A stretch of DNA of 64,000 nucleotides from the NCBI RefSeq assembly GCF_002843605.1, contig NZ_CP025263.1, forward strand, positions 1,742,501 through 1,806,500, given 5' to 3'. The position numbers were made by a program, and so were the translations under genes. The notes beneath the pieces were generated by a model, which worked only from the letters and a program-made list of their open reading frames with translations, was not told the DNA's origin and did not search any database. The stretch comes from Pseudomonas sp. S09G 359. Lineage in GTDB: Bacteria; Pseudomonadota; Gammaproteobacteria; Pseudomonadales; Pseudomonadaceae. This document shows, in pieces, positions 47,627-56,012 of this stretch (position 1 is its first letter; each line of letters opens with the position of its first letter).

Positions 47627-47932
47627 TCAGCGCATTTTCAGGATCTTGAGGCCCAAGTGCTGGTCTGCACCGGTGGCCTTGGTCCAGACCACTTCGGTGT
47701 CCGCCTCCAGGCCCTTGAGGGCGGCGTGCTCTGAATCGATGCGCACGGTCAGTTGGTCGCCCACCTGGAACTGGCGAGGCGCCTGTACCTGCATCCCGGA
47801 GCTGGAAAGGTCCACGCAAACCCCGGCAATCTCTTGCCCGGCGTGGATCAGTGACACGTCGGCATCCACTCGCATGCGGATGAAGTCGCGTTTTTCGGCG
47901 TAGTCGCGCTCGTGCTCGCTCACAGGTTCCAT
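47627..47932 (-). CDS. PilZ domain protein
   Basis: A 101-residue single PilZ domain. The c-di-GMP motifs are plausible: an RxxxR-like KRDFIRMRV near residue 14-20 and DLSSSGMQV near 41, matching D/NxSxxG. It therefore probably binds c-di-GMP and passes the signal to an unknown partner. It is convergent with mlaA and divergent from rssB. Confidence 0.9.
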   Translation of the reverse strand: MEPVSEHERDYAEKRDFIRMRVDADVSLIHAGQEIAGVCVDLSSSGMQVQAPRQFQVGDQLTVRIDSEHAALKGLEADTEVVWTKATGADQHLGLKILKMR

Positions 47933-48199
47933 CCTTACTTTGTGTTGTGGTCGTGCCTGTTCTTATAACTCCCAGTGATTTGCCGTGTAAAGACGCCCGG
48001 CGACCATCGGCATGAGCTTGAAACCCCTGTCGGATGGGAGTACCGTCTGCGCCTTAGAAGGGCACCTCTGCTTTACCGTTGTGCGTGGGTAAACAACCCA
48101 TGCTTTGTAGGACAGAGAGGCTAGAAAGCGAATCCAGTATGTGAGCCCGGCCATTGCCGAGCCACCTACGCCAACCTAATTCTGGCGCCGTTTGCCCAC

Positions 48200-49381
48200 A
48201 TGCAAAAAACCAGTGCCACGCTGCTGATAATCGATGACGACGAAGTAGTGCGCGCGAGCCTCGCGGCCTATTTGGAAGACAGTGGCTTCAGCGTCCTGCA
48301 GGCCAGTAATGGCCAACAGGGTCTCCAGGTGTTCGAGCGCGACCAGCCCGACCTCGTGATCTGCGATCTGCGCATGCCCCAGATGGGCGGCTTGGAGCTG
48401 ATTCGCCAGGTGACCGAGCGTGCGCCGCAGACGCCGGTGATTGTCGTGTCCGGCGCCGGGGTGATGAACGATGCCGTCGAGGCCCTGCGCCTGGGCGCCG
48501 CCGACTACCTGATCAAACCCCTGGAAGACCTTGCAGTGCTGGAGCACTCGGTGCGCCGTGCCCTGGATCGTGCACGCCTGCTGGTAGAAAACCAGCGTTA
48601 CCGCGAAAAGCTCGAAACCGCCAACCGCGAACTCGAAGCCAGCCTGAACCTGCTGCAGGAAGACCAGAACGCCGGTCGCCAGGTGCAGATGAACATGCTG
48701 CCGGTCAGCCCGTGGAGCATCGACGAGTTCAAGTTCGCGCACCAGATCATCCCGTCGTTGTACCTGTCGGGTGATTTTGTCGACTACTTCCGCGTTGATG
48801 AGCGCCGCGTCGCGTTCTACTTGGCCGACGTGTCCGGCCATGGGGCTTCCTCTGCTTTTGTCACCGTGTTGTTGAAGTTCATGACCACACGGTTGTTGTT
48901 CGAATCCAAACGCAATGGCACCTTGCCGGAGTTCACCCCCTCCGAGGTGCTGGGCCACATCAACCGAGGCCTGATCAGCTGCAAGCTGGGCAAGCACGTA
49001 ACGATGGTGGGCGGCGTGATTGACGAAGAAACCGGTCTTTTGACCTACAGCATTGGCGGTCACCTGCCGATGCCGGTTTTGTACACTCCTGACAGTGTGC
49101 GCTACCTGGAAGGACGTGGTCTGCCCGTGGGCTTGTTCAATGAAGCCACCTACGAAGACCACATTCTGGAGCTGCCACCGACATTCAGCCTTACACTGAT
49201 GTCCGATGGCATCCTGGACCTTCTTCCAGAGCCTACACTCAAAGAGAAGGAAGCCGCCTTGCCCCAAAAGGTCAAGTCGGCGGGCGGCAGCCTGGATGGC
49301 CTGCGGCAGGTTTTTGGATTGGCCACGCTAGGGGAGATGCCGGATGATATCGCCCTATTGGTGTTGAGCAGGAATCTTTGA
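48200..49381 (+). CDS. rssB: Response regulator with PP2C phosphatase domain (RssB type)
   Basis: A 393-residue protein. The receiver domain (about 1-120) has the phosphorylated D56 in DLVICDLRMPQMGG. A linker helix (YREKLETANRELEASLNLLQ) leads to a SpoIIE/PP2C phosphatase domain with the metal-binding DVSGHGASSAFVT near 213 and MSDGILDLL near 335. Such regulators dephosphorylate an anti-anti-sigma partner and so switch a sigma factor. The next gene is exactly such a partner, joined by a TGATG overlap. The name RssB follows usage in Pseudomonas annotation. Confidence 0.9.
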   Translation: MQKTSATLLIIDDDEVVRASLAAYLEDSGFSVLQASNGQQGLQVFERDQPDLVICDLRMPQMGGLELIRQVTERAPQTPVIVVSGAGVMNDAVEALRLGAADYLIKPLEDLAVLEHSVRRALDRARLLVENQRYREKLETANRELEASLNLLQEDQNAGRQVQMNMLPVSPWSIDEFKFAHQIIPSLYLSGDFVDYFRVDERRVAFYLADVSGHGASSAFVTVLLKFMTTRLLFESKRNGTLPEFTPSEVLGHINRGLISCKLGKHVTMVGGVIDEETGLLTYSIGGHLPMPVLYTPDSVRYLEGRGLPVGLFNEATYEDHILELPPTFSLTLMSDGILDLLPEPTLKEKEAALPQKVKSAGGSLDGLRQVFGLATLGEMPDDIALLVLSRNL

Positions 49382-49863
49382 TGAGTACCGGAAGAATCCA
49401 ATTCGCCGAGCAAGACGGGACTTTCGTCCTGAAATTTGTCGGTGAAGTGCGCCTGACCTTGTGTTCGGCGCTGGATGCGACGATTGAGCGGATTTTCACA
49501 GCGTTGAATTTTTCGGCGATCGTGATCGATCTGACTGAAACCCGCAGCATCGATAGCACCACCCTTGGCCTGCTGGCCAAGTTGTCCATTCTGTCTCGGC
49601 AGAAGGTCGGCCTGTTGCCAACGGTCGTCACCACCCACGAAGACATCACCCGTCTGCTGCAATCCATGGGCTTTGACCAGGTGTTCAACATCGTTGATCG
49701 CCCTATCCCTTGCCCGGAATGCCTGACCGACCTGCCGTCCCAGGACCAGTCCGAGGAAGTGGTGCGGGTCAAGGTGCTGGAAGCGCACAAGATCCTGATG
49801 GGCCTGAACGAGTCCAATCGCGAAGCGTTCCATGACCTCGTGAATGCGCTGGAACGCCACTAA
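49381..49863 (+). CDS. rssC: Anti-anti-sigma factor, STAS domain (RssC type)
   Basis: A 160-residue protein. The STAS domain (about 1-105) has the phosphorylation motif TRSIDSTTLGLLAK with the likely target Ser59. A cysteine pair (CPEC) and a C-terminal helical tail follow. Its ATG overlaps the rssB stop codon (TGATG), so translation is coupled and the two proteins should act together. The anti-sigma kinase or sigma factor it binds is not encoded in the window. Confidence 0.9.
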   Translation: MSTGRIQFAEQDGTFVLKFVGEVRLTLCSALDATIERIFTALNFSAIVIDLTETRSIDSTTLGLLAKLSILSRQKVGLLPTVVTTHEDITRLLQSMGFDQVFNIVDRPIPCPECLTDLPSQDQSEEVVRVKVLEAHKILMGLNESNREAFHDLVNALERH

Positions 49864-49888
49864 GCCCCAGTTGAAAGACAATCCAAAT

Positions 49889-49975
49889 GTGGGAGGGGGC
49901 TTGCTCGCGAATGCGGCGTGTCAGTCAGCAAACTCATGACTAACCCACCGCATTCGCGAGCAAGCCCGCTCCCAC
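49889..49975. repeat. Paired REP element, class A with a hybrid arm
   Basis: The right arm (49952-49975) is class A. The left arm (49889-49912) starts as class B (GTGGGAGGGGGCTTG) and ends as class A (CTCGCGAAT), a hybrid. It fills the convergent gap between rssC and tal. Confidence 0.88.
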
Positions 49976-50013
49976 ACTGTGTGCTGAGTTCGGCTTGAGA
50001 ACAGCGAAACACA

Positions 50014-50049
50014 AAAAAGGGCGGTACCCGCGAGGGTACCGCCCTTTTT
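50014..50049 (-). terminator. Intrinsic terminator after tal
   Basis: A perfect 16-bp stem AAAAAGGGCGGTACCC/GGGTACCGCCCTTTTT (50014-50029 and 50034-50049) with loop GCGA. It works on both strands and ends tal. Confidence 0.96.
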
Positions 50050-50062
50050 GTCGTCGCTTGCC

Positions 50063-50989
50063 TTACAGCTTGGCAGTCAGCAACGCCTCCAGCTTCTCCT
50101 GGTCCCGAGCAAACTGACGGATGCCTTCGGCCAGCTTCTCGGTGGCCATCGCATCTTCGTTGGACTCCCAACGGAACTGCGCTTCAGTCAAATGCACCCG
50201 CGCTTCACCCGCATGGCCTGGCGACAGCTTGCGCTCCAGCTTGCCTTCATCCGCCGCCAGCTTCTCCAGCAGGTCCGGGCTGATGGTCAGGCGATCGCAA
50301 CCGGCCAGTTCTTCGATCTGGCTGAGGTTGCGGAAGCTCGCACCCATCACCACGGTCTTGTAGCCATTGGCCTTGTAGTAGTTGTAGATGCGCGTCACGG
50401 ACTGCACGCCCGGATCATCGGCACCGGTGTAGTCGTTGCCGTTGGCCTTCTTGTACCAGTCGTAGATACGGCCCACGAACGGCGAGATCAGGAACACGCC
50501 GACTTCCGCGCAGGCCACGGCCTGGGCGAAGGAAAACAGCAGGGTCAGGTTGGTCTGGATGCCTTCTTTTTCCAGCTTCTCTGCGGCGCGGATGCCTTCC
50601 CAGGTGGCGGCGATCTTGATCAGCACGCGGTCACGGCCTACGCCGGCCTTTTCATACAAGTCGATCAGACGGTGCGCGCGCTTGAGTACGGCGTCGGTGT
50701 CGAATGACAGGCGGGCATCCACTTCGGTGGAGATGCGCCCTGGTACCACTTTCAAGATCTCTTGACCCACTGCCACCGCAAAGCGGTCGCTGGCCAGGCC
50801 AACATCACCGTTGCAATCCTGCACGCATTCTTCCAGCAGCTTGGCATAGCCCGGGATAGAGGCAGCCTTGAGCAGCAGGGAAGGGTTGGTGGTGGCGTCT
50901 TGCGGCTTGAGCTTGGCGAGGGTGGAAAAGTCGCCGGTATCCGCTACTACGGTGGTGAACTGCTTGAGTTGTTCCAGCTTGGAAGTCAT
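50063..50989 (-). CDS. tal: Transaldolase Tal
   Basis: A 308-residue transaldolase of the TalB type. The Schiff-base lysine is residue 125 in [11 protein letters not shown], with D17 in VVADTGD and the substrate region [12 protein letters not shown]. It moves a dihydroxyacetone unit between sugar phosphates in the non-oxidative pentose phosphate pathway. The start [10 protein letters not shown] at 50989 drops 19 in-frame codons that are not family-like. It has a very strong terminator. Confidence 0.96.
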   Translation of the reverse strand: MTSKLEQLKQFTTVVADTGDFSTLAKLKPQDATTNPSLLLKAASIPGYAKLLEECVQDCNGDVGLASDRFAVAVGQEILKVVPGRISTEVDARLSFDTDAVLKRAHRLIDLYEKAGVGRDRVLIKIAATWEGIRAAEKLEKEGIQTNLTLLFSFAQAVACAEVGVFLISPFVGRIYDWYKKANGNDYTGADDPGVQSVTRIYNYYKANGYKTVVMGASFRNLSQIEELAGCDRLTISPDLLEKLAADEGKLERKLSPGHAGEARVHLTEAQFRWESNEDAMATEKLAEGIRQFARDQEKLEALLTAKL

Positions 50990-51182
50990 GGGCGTGCTCT
51001 GTCCTATGGGTCTGATGACATTACCCGAGCGCCTGCAGGCGCTCAAGGGCGCAAATGCGTTCGATCGTTTGCGAGGGCAACAACCTGAAAACAGCCGTTT
51101 GAATCCCCGGCCTTGGCGCTAAATAGGAGGGCAAAACGACTGACAGGTTCAACCGAATAGCCTGAGGCCAGCCTCAACCCCT

Positions 51183-51208
51183 GTGGCGAGGGAGCTTGCT
51201 CCCGTTGG
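51183..51208. repeat. Single decayed REP element, class C
   Basis: GTGGCGAGGGAGCTTGCTCC... keeps the class C edges (GTGGCGAG and CGTTGG) with altered hairpin bases. No intact partner is seen before the dusA stop. Confidence 0.75.
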
Positions 51209-51241
51209 TCTGCGCAGCAGCCCCAAAAAATCCCGGCTCCG

Positions 51242-52228
51242 CTAGCGCCCTTCCAACAAAGCCCCAGCCTGATCCAGCAGCGCCAAAGGGTCAGTGGCTT
51301 TATGAATATCCACCGACAACAACTGCCGAAACTTGCGCGCCCCCGGGAACCCCGTGCCCAACCCCAGCACATGGCGTGTGATGTGGTGCATCGAGCCGCC
51401 CGTCGCCAGATGCTCGGCAATATAAGGTCGCAATTGCGCCAGCGCTTCAGCCCGGCTGATCACCGGCTGCGTGCTGCCAAACAACTGCTGGTCCACCTCT
51501 GCCAGCAGATACGGATTGTGATAAGCCTCGCGGCCCAGCATCACCCCGTCAAACGCCTGCAAATGCTCATGGCACTGCTCCAGCGTCTTGATCCCGCCGT
51601 TGAGAATAATCTCCAACTCGGCAAAATCCTGCTTCAACTGCGCCGCCACGTCATAACGCAACGGTGGAATGTCGCGATTCTCCTTCGGCGACAACCCCTC
51701 CAGAATCGCAATTCGCGCATGCACGGTAAAACTGGTGCAACCCGCGTCCTTCACCTGGCCGACAAAATCACACAGCTCGGCATAACTGTCGCGGCCATTG
51801 ATGCCGATACGATGCTTGACCGTCACCGGAATCGACACCGCATCGCGCATGGCTTTCACGCAGTCGGCCACTAAAGCCGGATGCGCCATCAGGATCGCGC
51901 CGATCATATTGTTCTGCACCCGGTCGCTCGGGCAGCCCACATTCAGGTTCACCTCGTCATACCCCGCCGCCTCGGCCATGCGCGCGCACGCGGCCAAATC
52001 CGCCGGCACACTGCCGCCCAACTGCAGCGCAAGCGGATGCTCGGCCTCGTTGTGGCGCAGGAAGCGGTCGTGATCGCCATGGAGGATAGCGCCGGTGGTG
52101 ACCATTTCGGTGTAGAGCAGGGCGTGTTTGGACAGCAGGCGTAGGAAGAACCGGCAGTGGCGGTCGGTCCAGTCCATCATCGGGGCGACGGAGAAGCGGC
52201 GGGAGAGTGGGGCGGTTTGAAAGGACAT
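51242..52228 (-). CDS. dusA: tRNA-dihydrouridine(20/20a) synthase DusA
   Basis: A 328-residue FMN enzyme. It opens RRFSVAPMMDWTDRHCRFFLR; the catalytic cysteine is residue 99 in NLNVGCPSDRVQ, and FMN/tRNA-binding motifs include VKHRIGI and FTVHARIAILEGLSPKENR, the last being a DusA-type signature. It reduces U20/U20a in the D-loop of tRNAs. It is on the same strand as tal, about 250 bp upstream of it, and has its own promoter region. Confidence 0.96.
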   Translation of the reverse strand: MSFQTAPLSRRFSVAPMMDWTDRHCRFFLRLLSKHALLYTEMVTTGAILHGDHDRFLRHNEAEHPLALQLGGSVPADLAACARMAEAAGYDEVNLNVGCPSDRVQNNMIGAILMAHPALVADCVKAMRDAVSIPVTVKHRIGINGRDSYAELCDFVGQVKDAGCTSFTVHARIAILEGLSPKENRDIPPLRYDVAAQLKQDFAELEIILNGGIKTLEQCHEHLQAFDGVMLGREAYHNPYLLAEVDQQLFGSTQPVISRAEALAQLRPYIAEHLATGGSMHHITRHVLGLGTGFPGARKFRQLLSVDIHKATDPLALLDQAGALLEGR

Positions 52229-52473
52229 GGGAATCTGAGTCAGCGAGGCGAATGGTGCAGTTTATCAGGGATGTATCTGGGGTGTGGGGCGGGTTCGGAC
52301 TCAAGCCGGGCGATATCGACTGCAGCCTGACAAACAACCCGACCGCCTTACCCATAGGCGGCAACCTGAACCACGCCTGTCTCGCCTCCAGGTTTCATAA
52401 TTCCCGATGTCTTTGCGGGCTACGATCACTCGCAAGAGGCGACGCCCGCGTCTCTGGCTCAGGGGAAACTGAA

Positions 52474-52686
52474 ATGGTCTTGAATCTCGCTAAAGTCGTG
52501 ATGATTACAAGCGCGCTGCTATTGAGTGCCTGTTCCGGTATGAGCAGCAGTACGTGTTTCTCTGAGGGGTGCCAGTCGTTTGATGGGCACAGCGCTGGCA
52601 ATAACGCCACTAAAGTAAGTTTTGGCGGCAGTGCGATTGGCAGCAGCTTCAGTCAGTACAGCTCGGGCTTGCTGCACGACGATTGA
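52474..52686 (+). CDS. Small lipoprotein, hypothetical
   Basis: A 70-residue protein with a lipoprotein signal: MVLNLAKVVMITSALLLSAC, lipobox LLSAC at Cys20. The mature part (SGMSSSTCFSEGCQSFDGHS) is rich in Ser and Gly, with two further cysteines that could form a disulfide. AGGGGAAAC lies before the start. Residue 21 is Ser, so outer-membrane sorting is expected. The function is unknown. Confidence 0.75.
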   Translation: MVLNLAKVVMITSALLLSACSGMSSSTCFSEGCQSFDGHSAGNNATKVSFGGSAIGSSFSQYSSGLLHDD

Positions 52687-52746
52687 TTGCAAGTGGGGCC
52701 GCTGCGCAGCCCGGCGGGAGCTGGCTGCCTGCCGCAAGGACAGGGG

Positions 52747-53586
52747 TTAGCCGGTAACAACGGTGCCTTTGTGAAAAATTTCCCGGCGTGCGCGGCGGCT
52801 GATGTTTTCGTGTTTGCTTGCCGCGTACATCTCGTCGAAACGCGCACGATCGATGCCGTCGTATTTAGCCAGTTCCTCCAGCACCATCTGGTCGTATTCC
52901 TTCTCGATCACGAACCGAAAAACCTCGCGCCGGTAATAGAACCCGAACTGAAACGCCAGTACCTCGCTCAGGTAGTCCGTTGAACTGAGGAAGCAGTTTT
53001 CCAGGTCGATGGCCTTGGCCGTTGCGGGCTGCTTCGGGTCGATCATCACGTTGTTGGCCCAGAAGTCCATATGGACGACGCCCTTGCTGTGCAGGGAGTG
53101 CAGCAATTTGAACGAGACCTTGATCAGGCTTTGAATGTCGCGCGCCTGGTTGAGCCACTCAAGACCGCTGACGTAGCCATCGAGCATCTCGGTGAAAATG
53201 AAGAATTCCTGGATCAGGCCCAGTGCCGATTTTCTGTAGCCGAAGCCGTAGAGGCCGGCAACCGGGGCGCCGCGCTTCTGGGCGCCGAAGGTGTTGATGA
53301 CTTCTTCGACCGGCCAGTCGAATGTGCCGTCACGCTTGGCGCGCCCGAAGGTGACTCTTAATTTTGGCCGGAGGCTGTCGAGCGGTTGGGATTTAGCGAA
53401 CAGGTTGTTCTCCATCCCTTTCAGCGGTGCGCTGATGCGGTCTTTCATCTGATGGCGCGTGTCGATCAGGTCCTGAATCGCTTGCTGTGCACTCTCGTCG
53501 GTACGGCGTGTAGTGAAAACCGTAGCGTTGCGATGGGTCAGTGTAGAGGGAAAGTTTTGCAGCACGCTGCTGTCAGGAAAGCTCAA
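52747..53586 (-). CDS. LPS-kinase/RIO-like protein kinase fold protein
   Basis: A 279-residue cytoplasmic protein with the catalytic loop of an LPS-core (WaaP/Kdo kinase) or RIO-type kinase: VVHMDFWANNVMID with H172, D174 and N179, then AIDLENCF with the metal Asp at 194 (DLE in place of DFG). The N-terminal lobe is not obvious and there is no glycine loop. It could phosphorylate LPS core heptose or another cell-surface precursor. The start is a TTG at 53586, with AAGGA 7 bp upstream. Its neighbour is a Wzz-like protein, consistent with a surface polysaccharide role. Confidence 0.75.
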   Translation of the reverse strand: MSFPDSSVLQNFPSTLTHRNATVFTTRRTDESAQQAIQDLIDTRHQMKDRISAPLKGMENNLFAKSQPLDSLRPKLRVTFGRAKRDGTFDWPVEEVINTFGAQKRGAPVAGLYGFGYRKSALGLIQEFFIFTEMLDGYVSGLEWLNQARDIQSLIKVSFKLLHSLHSKGVVHMDFWANNVMIDPKQPATAKAIDLENCFLSSTDYLSEVLAFQFGFYYRREVFRFVIEKEYDQMVLEELAKYDGIDRARFDEMYAASKHENISRRARREIFHKGTVVTG

Positions 53587-53818
53587 AACACGTCCTTGTC
53601 ATGTCAGAAAAATATTACAGACATGTTACATGCTGTAGCTATTGGATCCAACCTGAACCTAACCTGAACGGAAATGAAATTATTGTCATCTGATGCGGGC
53701 TAATGGTTTTCCCGTATTGACAAAGTCTTCGCTCAGTGAGTGGCTTTGTGGGGTCTTGCGGAAGGTTGCCGCGCAGTGGGCAGCAAAAAAATGTTGTGAA
53801 AAAAGACTTGCACGGTGC
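53587..53818. other. AT-rich intergenic region without a clear gene
   Basis: Base composition falls well below the neighbourhood. TTGACA at 53717 has no good -10 at 17 bp. No coding frame with Pseudomonas codon use is seen here. It precedes the hairpin at 53819. Confidence 0.5.
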
Positions 53819-53850
53819 AATAATGGCTCTAGGCCATTATTTTATTTTTT
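53819..53850 (+). terminator. Stray intrinsic terminator
   Basis: Stem AATAATGGC/GCCATTATT (53819-53827 and 53833-53841), loop TCTAG, then TTATTTTTT. No plus-strand gene lies upstream within 1.1 kb, so it ends an unannotated short RNA or acts as an attenuator for the small frame that begins 13 bp later. Confidence 0.75.
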
Positions 53851-53862
53851 AAAGTGTTATTA

Positions 53863-53955
53863 ATGAAAACAACATTTTCCGTGAAATTGTTTATCGTTTT
53901 TATTGCCGCATCCTTGGTCTGTATTGTTTATTTGTTGGCTGATGAGTTTCTATAA
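53863..53955 (+). CDS. Possible 30-residue membrane peptide
   Basis: An ATG-started frame of 30 codons: MKTTFSVKLFIVFIAASLVC then IVYLLADEFL and stop. It is basic at the N-terminus, has one hydrophobic helix of about 18 residues, and is acidic at the end, like many small inner-membrane peptides. Only a weak ribosome site (AAAG at 53851) is seen. It follows a terminator-like hairpin directly. It may be a chance frame. Confidence 0.35.
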   Translation: MKTTFSVKLFIVFIAASLVCIVYLLADEFL

Positions 53956-53961
53956 GTTGCA

Positions 53962-54624
53962 TCAAGCCTGATTGTTTTGTTTGTAGCGCTGCATGAGAAA
54001 CCGGCCGATCACAAATGAACTGCCTAAAATAAGTCCCAGGAAAGCGCCGAGTAATAAAAACTTTTTCGGGTTTTTGCTATTGGCGACTTTTACTTCGTCC
54101 AGCGTGTTAAAGGCCCGGACGCTATTGCCGGCGGCCAAGGCGGGCAAGTTAAGGTTGATAGCGTCCGTGTTGGCGCTGTCCAGCACTGATTTCAGCTGTG
54201 CCCTCGCCTGGTCCTCAGTTACGGCCGTCGTCGACGCGATATATATAACAGGTTCGTTATTGCCGGACTTGGGTGCCGTCTCCCTCAACGTAATGGCGTT
54301 CGCCGTCATCACGCCCATGGCGGTATAGAACATATCGTTTTGTATCGAGCTATAGAGTTTGGTTTCCAGCGGTGGCGGGCTTACCGAGGTGTTCGCGTAC
54401 TGTTCTTTCACGCCGTTATATAAGCTGTAAAGCGACGACTTGGTAATGTAAGCGCTGGCGCTCCATTGTTCTGGCGCGGCTGCACTGATCGCAAACGAAA
54501 TAGCTGCACCGGCAACTGTTGTGGCTATCACGGTTTTTTTGCTGGACCACAGGGCGTGGAGCAGTGGAACCAAATCTATTTCGTCATCAGCGGGGCGGGG
54601 TGTCGAGTTTGTTCTAATGCTCAC
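53962..54624 (-). CDS. Short Wzz-like chain-length determinant protein
   Basis: A 220-residue protein with two membrane helices: KKTVIATTVAGAAISFAISA near 36-55 and KKFLLLGAFLGLILGSSFVI near 188-207, with a periplasmic part of about 130 residues between. The N-terminal segment DDEIDLVPLLHALWSSKKTV is typical of Wzz/FepE. Usual Wzz proteins have a longer periplasmic domain, so this is a short type. The start is a GTG at 54624 with AAAGGAA upstream. Wzz proteins set O-antigen length; no Wzx/Wzy or glycosyltransferase is nearby. Confidence 0.78.
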   Translation of the reverse strand: MSIRTNSTPRPADDEIDLVPLLHALWSSKKTVIATTVAGAAISFAISAAAPEQWSASAYITKSSLYSLYNGVKEQYANTSVSPPPLETKLYSSIQNDMFYTAMGVMTANAITLRETAPKSGNNEPVIYIASTTAVTEDQARAQLKSVLDSANTDAINLNLPALAAGNSVRAFNTLDEVKVANSKNPKKFLLLGAFLGLILGSSFVIGRFLMQRYKQNNQA

Positions 54625-54798
54625 GAAAAATTCCTTTCTTTGCGTTCTCGGATTGTAGAGAAAAAGCCGCAATACAGTATTTTTTATTCCTGAGCGGTTC
54701 AGCTGAGAATAATTCCTGTTTGTTGTATCGGGTAATGCTCAGTTACCTGCATATGATCACGTCGAGACTACAATCGTTCATGCGTGTCATATCGTAAT

Positions 54799-54818
54799 GG
54801 GGCAGGTTTCTCTGCCCC
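54799..54818. terminator. Weak terminator-like hairpin after the MFS gene
   Basis: Stem GGGGCAG/CTGCCCC with a 6-nt loop, 6 bp beyond the MFS stop codon. There is no clear T run on the minus strand, so termination would be weak. Confidence 0.4.
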
Positions 54819-54824
54819 CGTCAT

Positions 54825-56012
54825 TCAATGGCCGCCCTGCATCCGTCGCGCTATCAGGTAGACGCCTAGCCCGACCAGCGCCGTCGCCGCACCGATATAC
54901 CCGGTGCTCGTCCATCCCAGCCCTGCCGTAATCGCCATGCCGCCAAACCATGGGCCCAGCGCGTTAGCCAGGTTGAATGCTGCGTGGTTGGACGCTGCCG
55001 CCAGGCTCGGGGCCTCGTGGGCGATATCCATCAGGCGGATTTGCAGCGGTGCGGCCAGCGACACCATGGTGCCGACCAGACCGATACCCAGCAGCACACC
55101 CCAGAGTGATCCCGCGGCAAAGGGGAAGAACACCAATACCGCCATCGACCACACCAGGATCAAGCCCACCGCACGAAATTGCAGGCGATCAAACAGCTTG
55201 CCGCCGGCGATGTTGCCGATGATCCCGCCGACGCCAAACGCGGCGAGCCCGAACGGGATCCACTGTGGCGATACTTGGGTCACTTCCAGCATCGTCGGTG
55301 CCAGGTAGCTGAACACACAGAACATCCCGGCAAAGCCGATGGCGCCAATGGCCAGGGCCATCCACACCTGGGGCTTGGTGAACGCGCGCAGTTCCTTGCG
55401 CGGGTCGCTGCGCGGTTCATCGCGGCGGTCGGGAACGTACTGCCAGACCAGCGCGATAGTGCACAGGGCAATTGCGCTGACCAAAGCAAACGCCGAGCGC
55501 CAGCCCAGGTATTGGCCGAGAAAGGTGGCAATCGGGTTGCCCAGCAGCATGGCCAGGGTCAGCCCCATCATCACCCGGGCGACGGCGCCGGCACGTTTGT
55601 CGGTGGGCACCATGCTCGAAGCCACTACAGCCGCAATGCCGAAGTAGGCGCCATGGGGCAGGCCGCTGATAAAGCGGAAGGCCACCAGCGAGCTGAACGT
55701 CGGCGTGAACGCCGTGGCCAGGTTGCCCAGGGCATACAGGCCCATCAATAGCAGCAGCATGTGTTTGCGCAGCAGCTTGGCGCCGAGGATCGCCAGCAGC
55801 GGCGCCCCGACCATCACGCCCAGCGCGTAGGCGCTGATGGCATGGCCCACTTGCGGCTCGCTGAGGTTCAGGTTGTGGGCGATGTCGGGCATCAGGCCCA
55901 TGATCGCGAATTCGCCGGTGCCGATCGCAAAAGCGCCCACGGCCATGGCCGCTTCCATTTTGGCTGCGCTGCGCGCAGGCAGTACGTGCCCGGGTGTTTG
56001 CAGGATAGTCAT
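54825..56012 (-). CDS. MFS exporter, DHA1 drug/sugar efflux type
   Basis: A 395-residue transporter with twelve membrane helices. The motif between helices 2 and 3 (GAPLLAILGAKLLRKHMLLL) and GTGEFAIMGLMPDIAHNLN at the start match the AraJ/YdhP-like DHA1 group, which export sugars, drugs or purine compounds by proton antiport. The start MTILQTPG at 56012 is preferred to one nine codons upstream. It stands alone and the substrate cannot be read from the sequence. Confidence 0.88.
   Translation of the reverse strand: MTILQTPGHVLPARSAAKMEAAMAVGAFAIGTGEFAIMGLMPDIAHNLNLSEPQVGHAISAYALGVMVGAPLLAILGAKLLRKHMLLLLMGLYALGNLATAFTPTFSSLVAFRFISGLPHGAYFGIAAVVASSMVPTDKRAGAVARVMMGLTLAMLLGNPIATFLGQYLGWRSAFALVSAIALCTIALVWQYVPDRRDEPRSDPRKELRAFTKPQVWMALAIGAIGFAGMFCVFSYLAPTMLEVTQVSPQWIPFGLAAFGVGGIIGNIAGGKLFDRLQFRAVGLILVWSMAVLVFFPFAAGSLWGVLLGIGLVGTMVSLAAPLQIRLMDIAHEAPSLAAASNHAAFNLANALGPWFGGMAITAGLGWTSTGYIGAATALVGLGVYLIARRMQGGH

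Noticed and set aside
52710..52735. A further REP copy after the small lipoprotein gene
   Set aside because: GGCGGGAGCTGGCTGCCTGC only loosely resembles the REP classes here; too diverged to list as an element.
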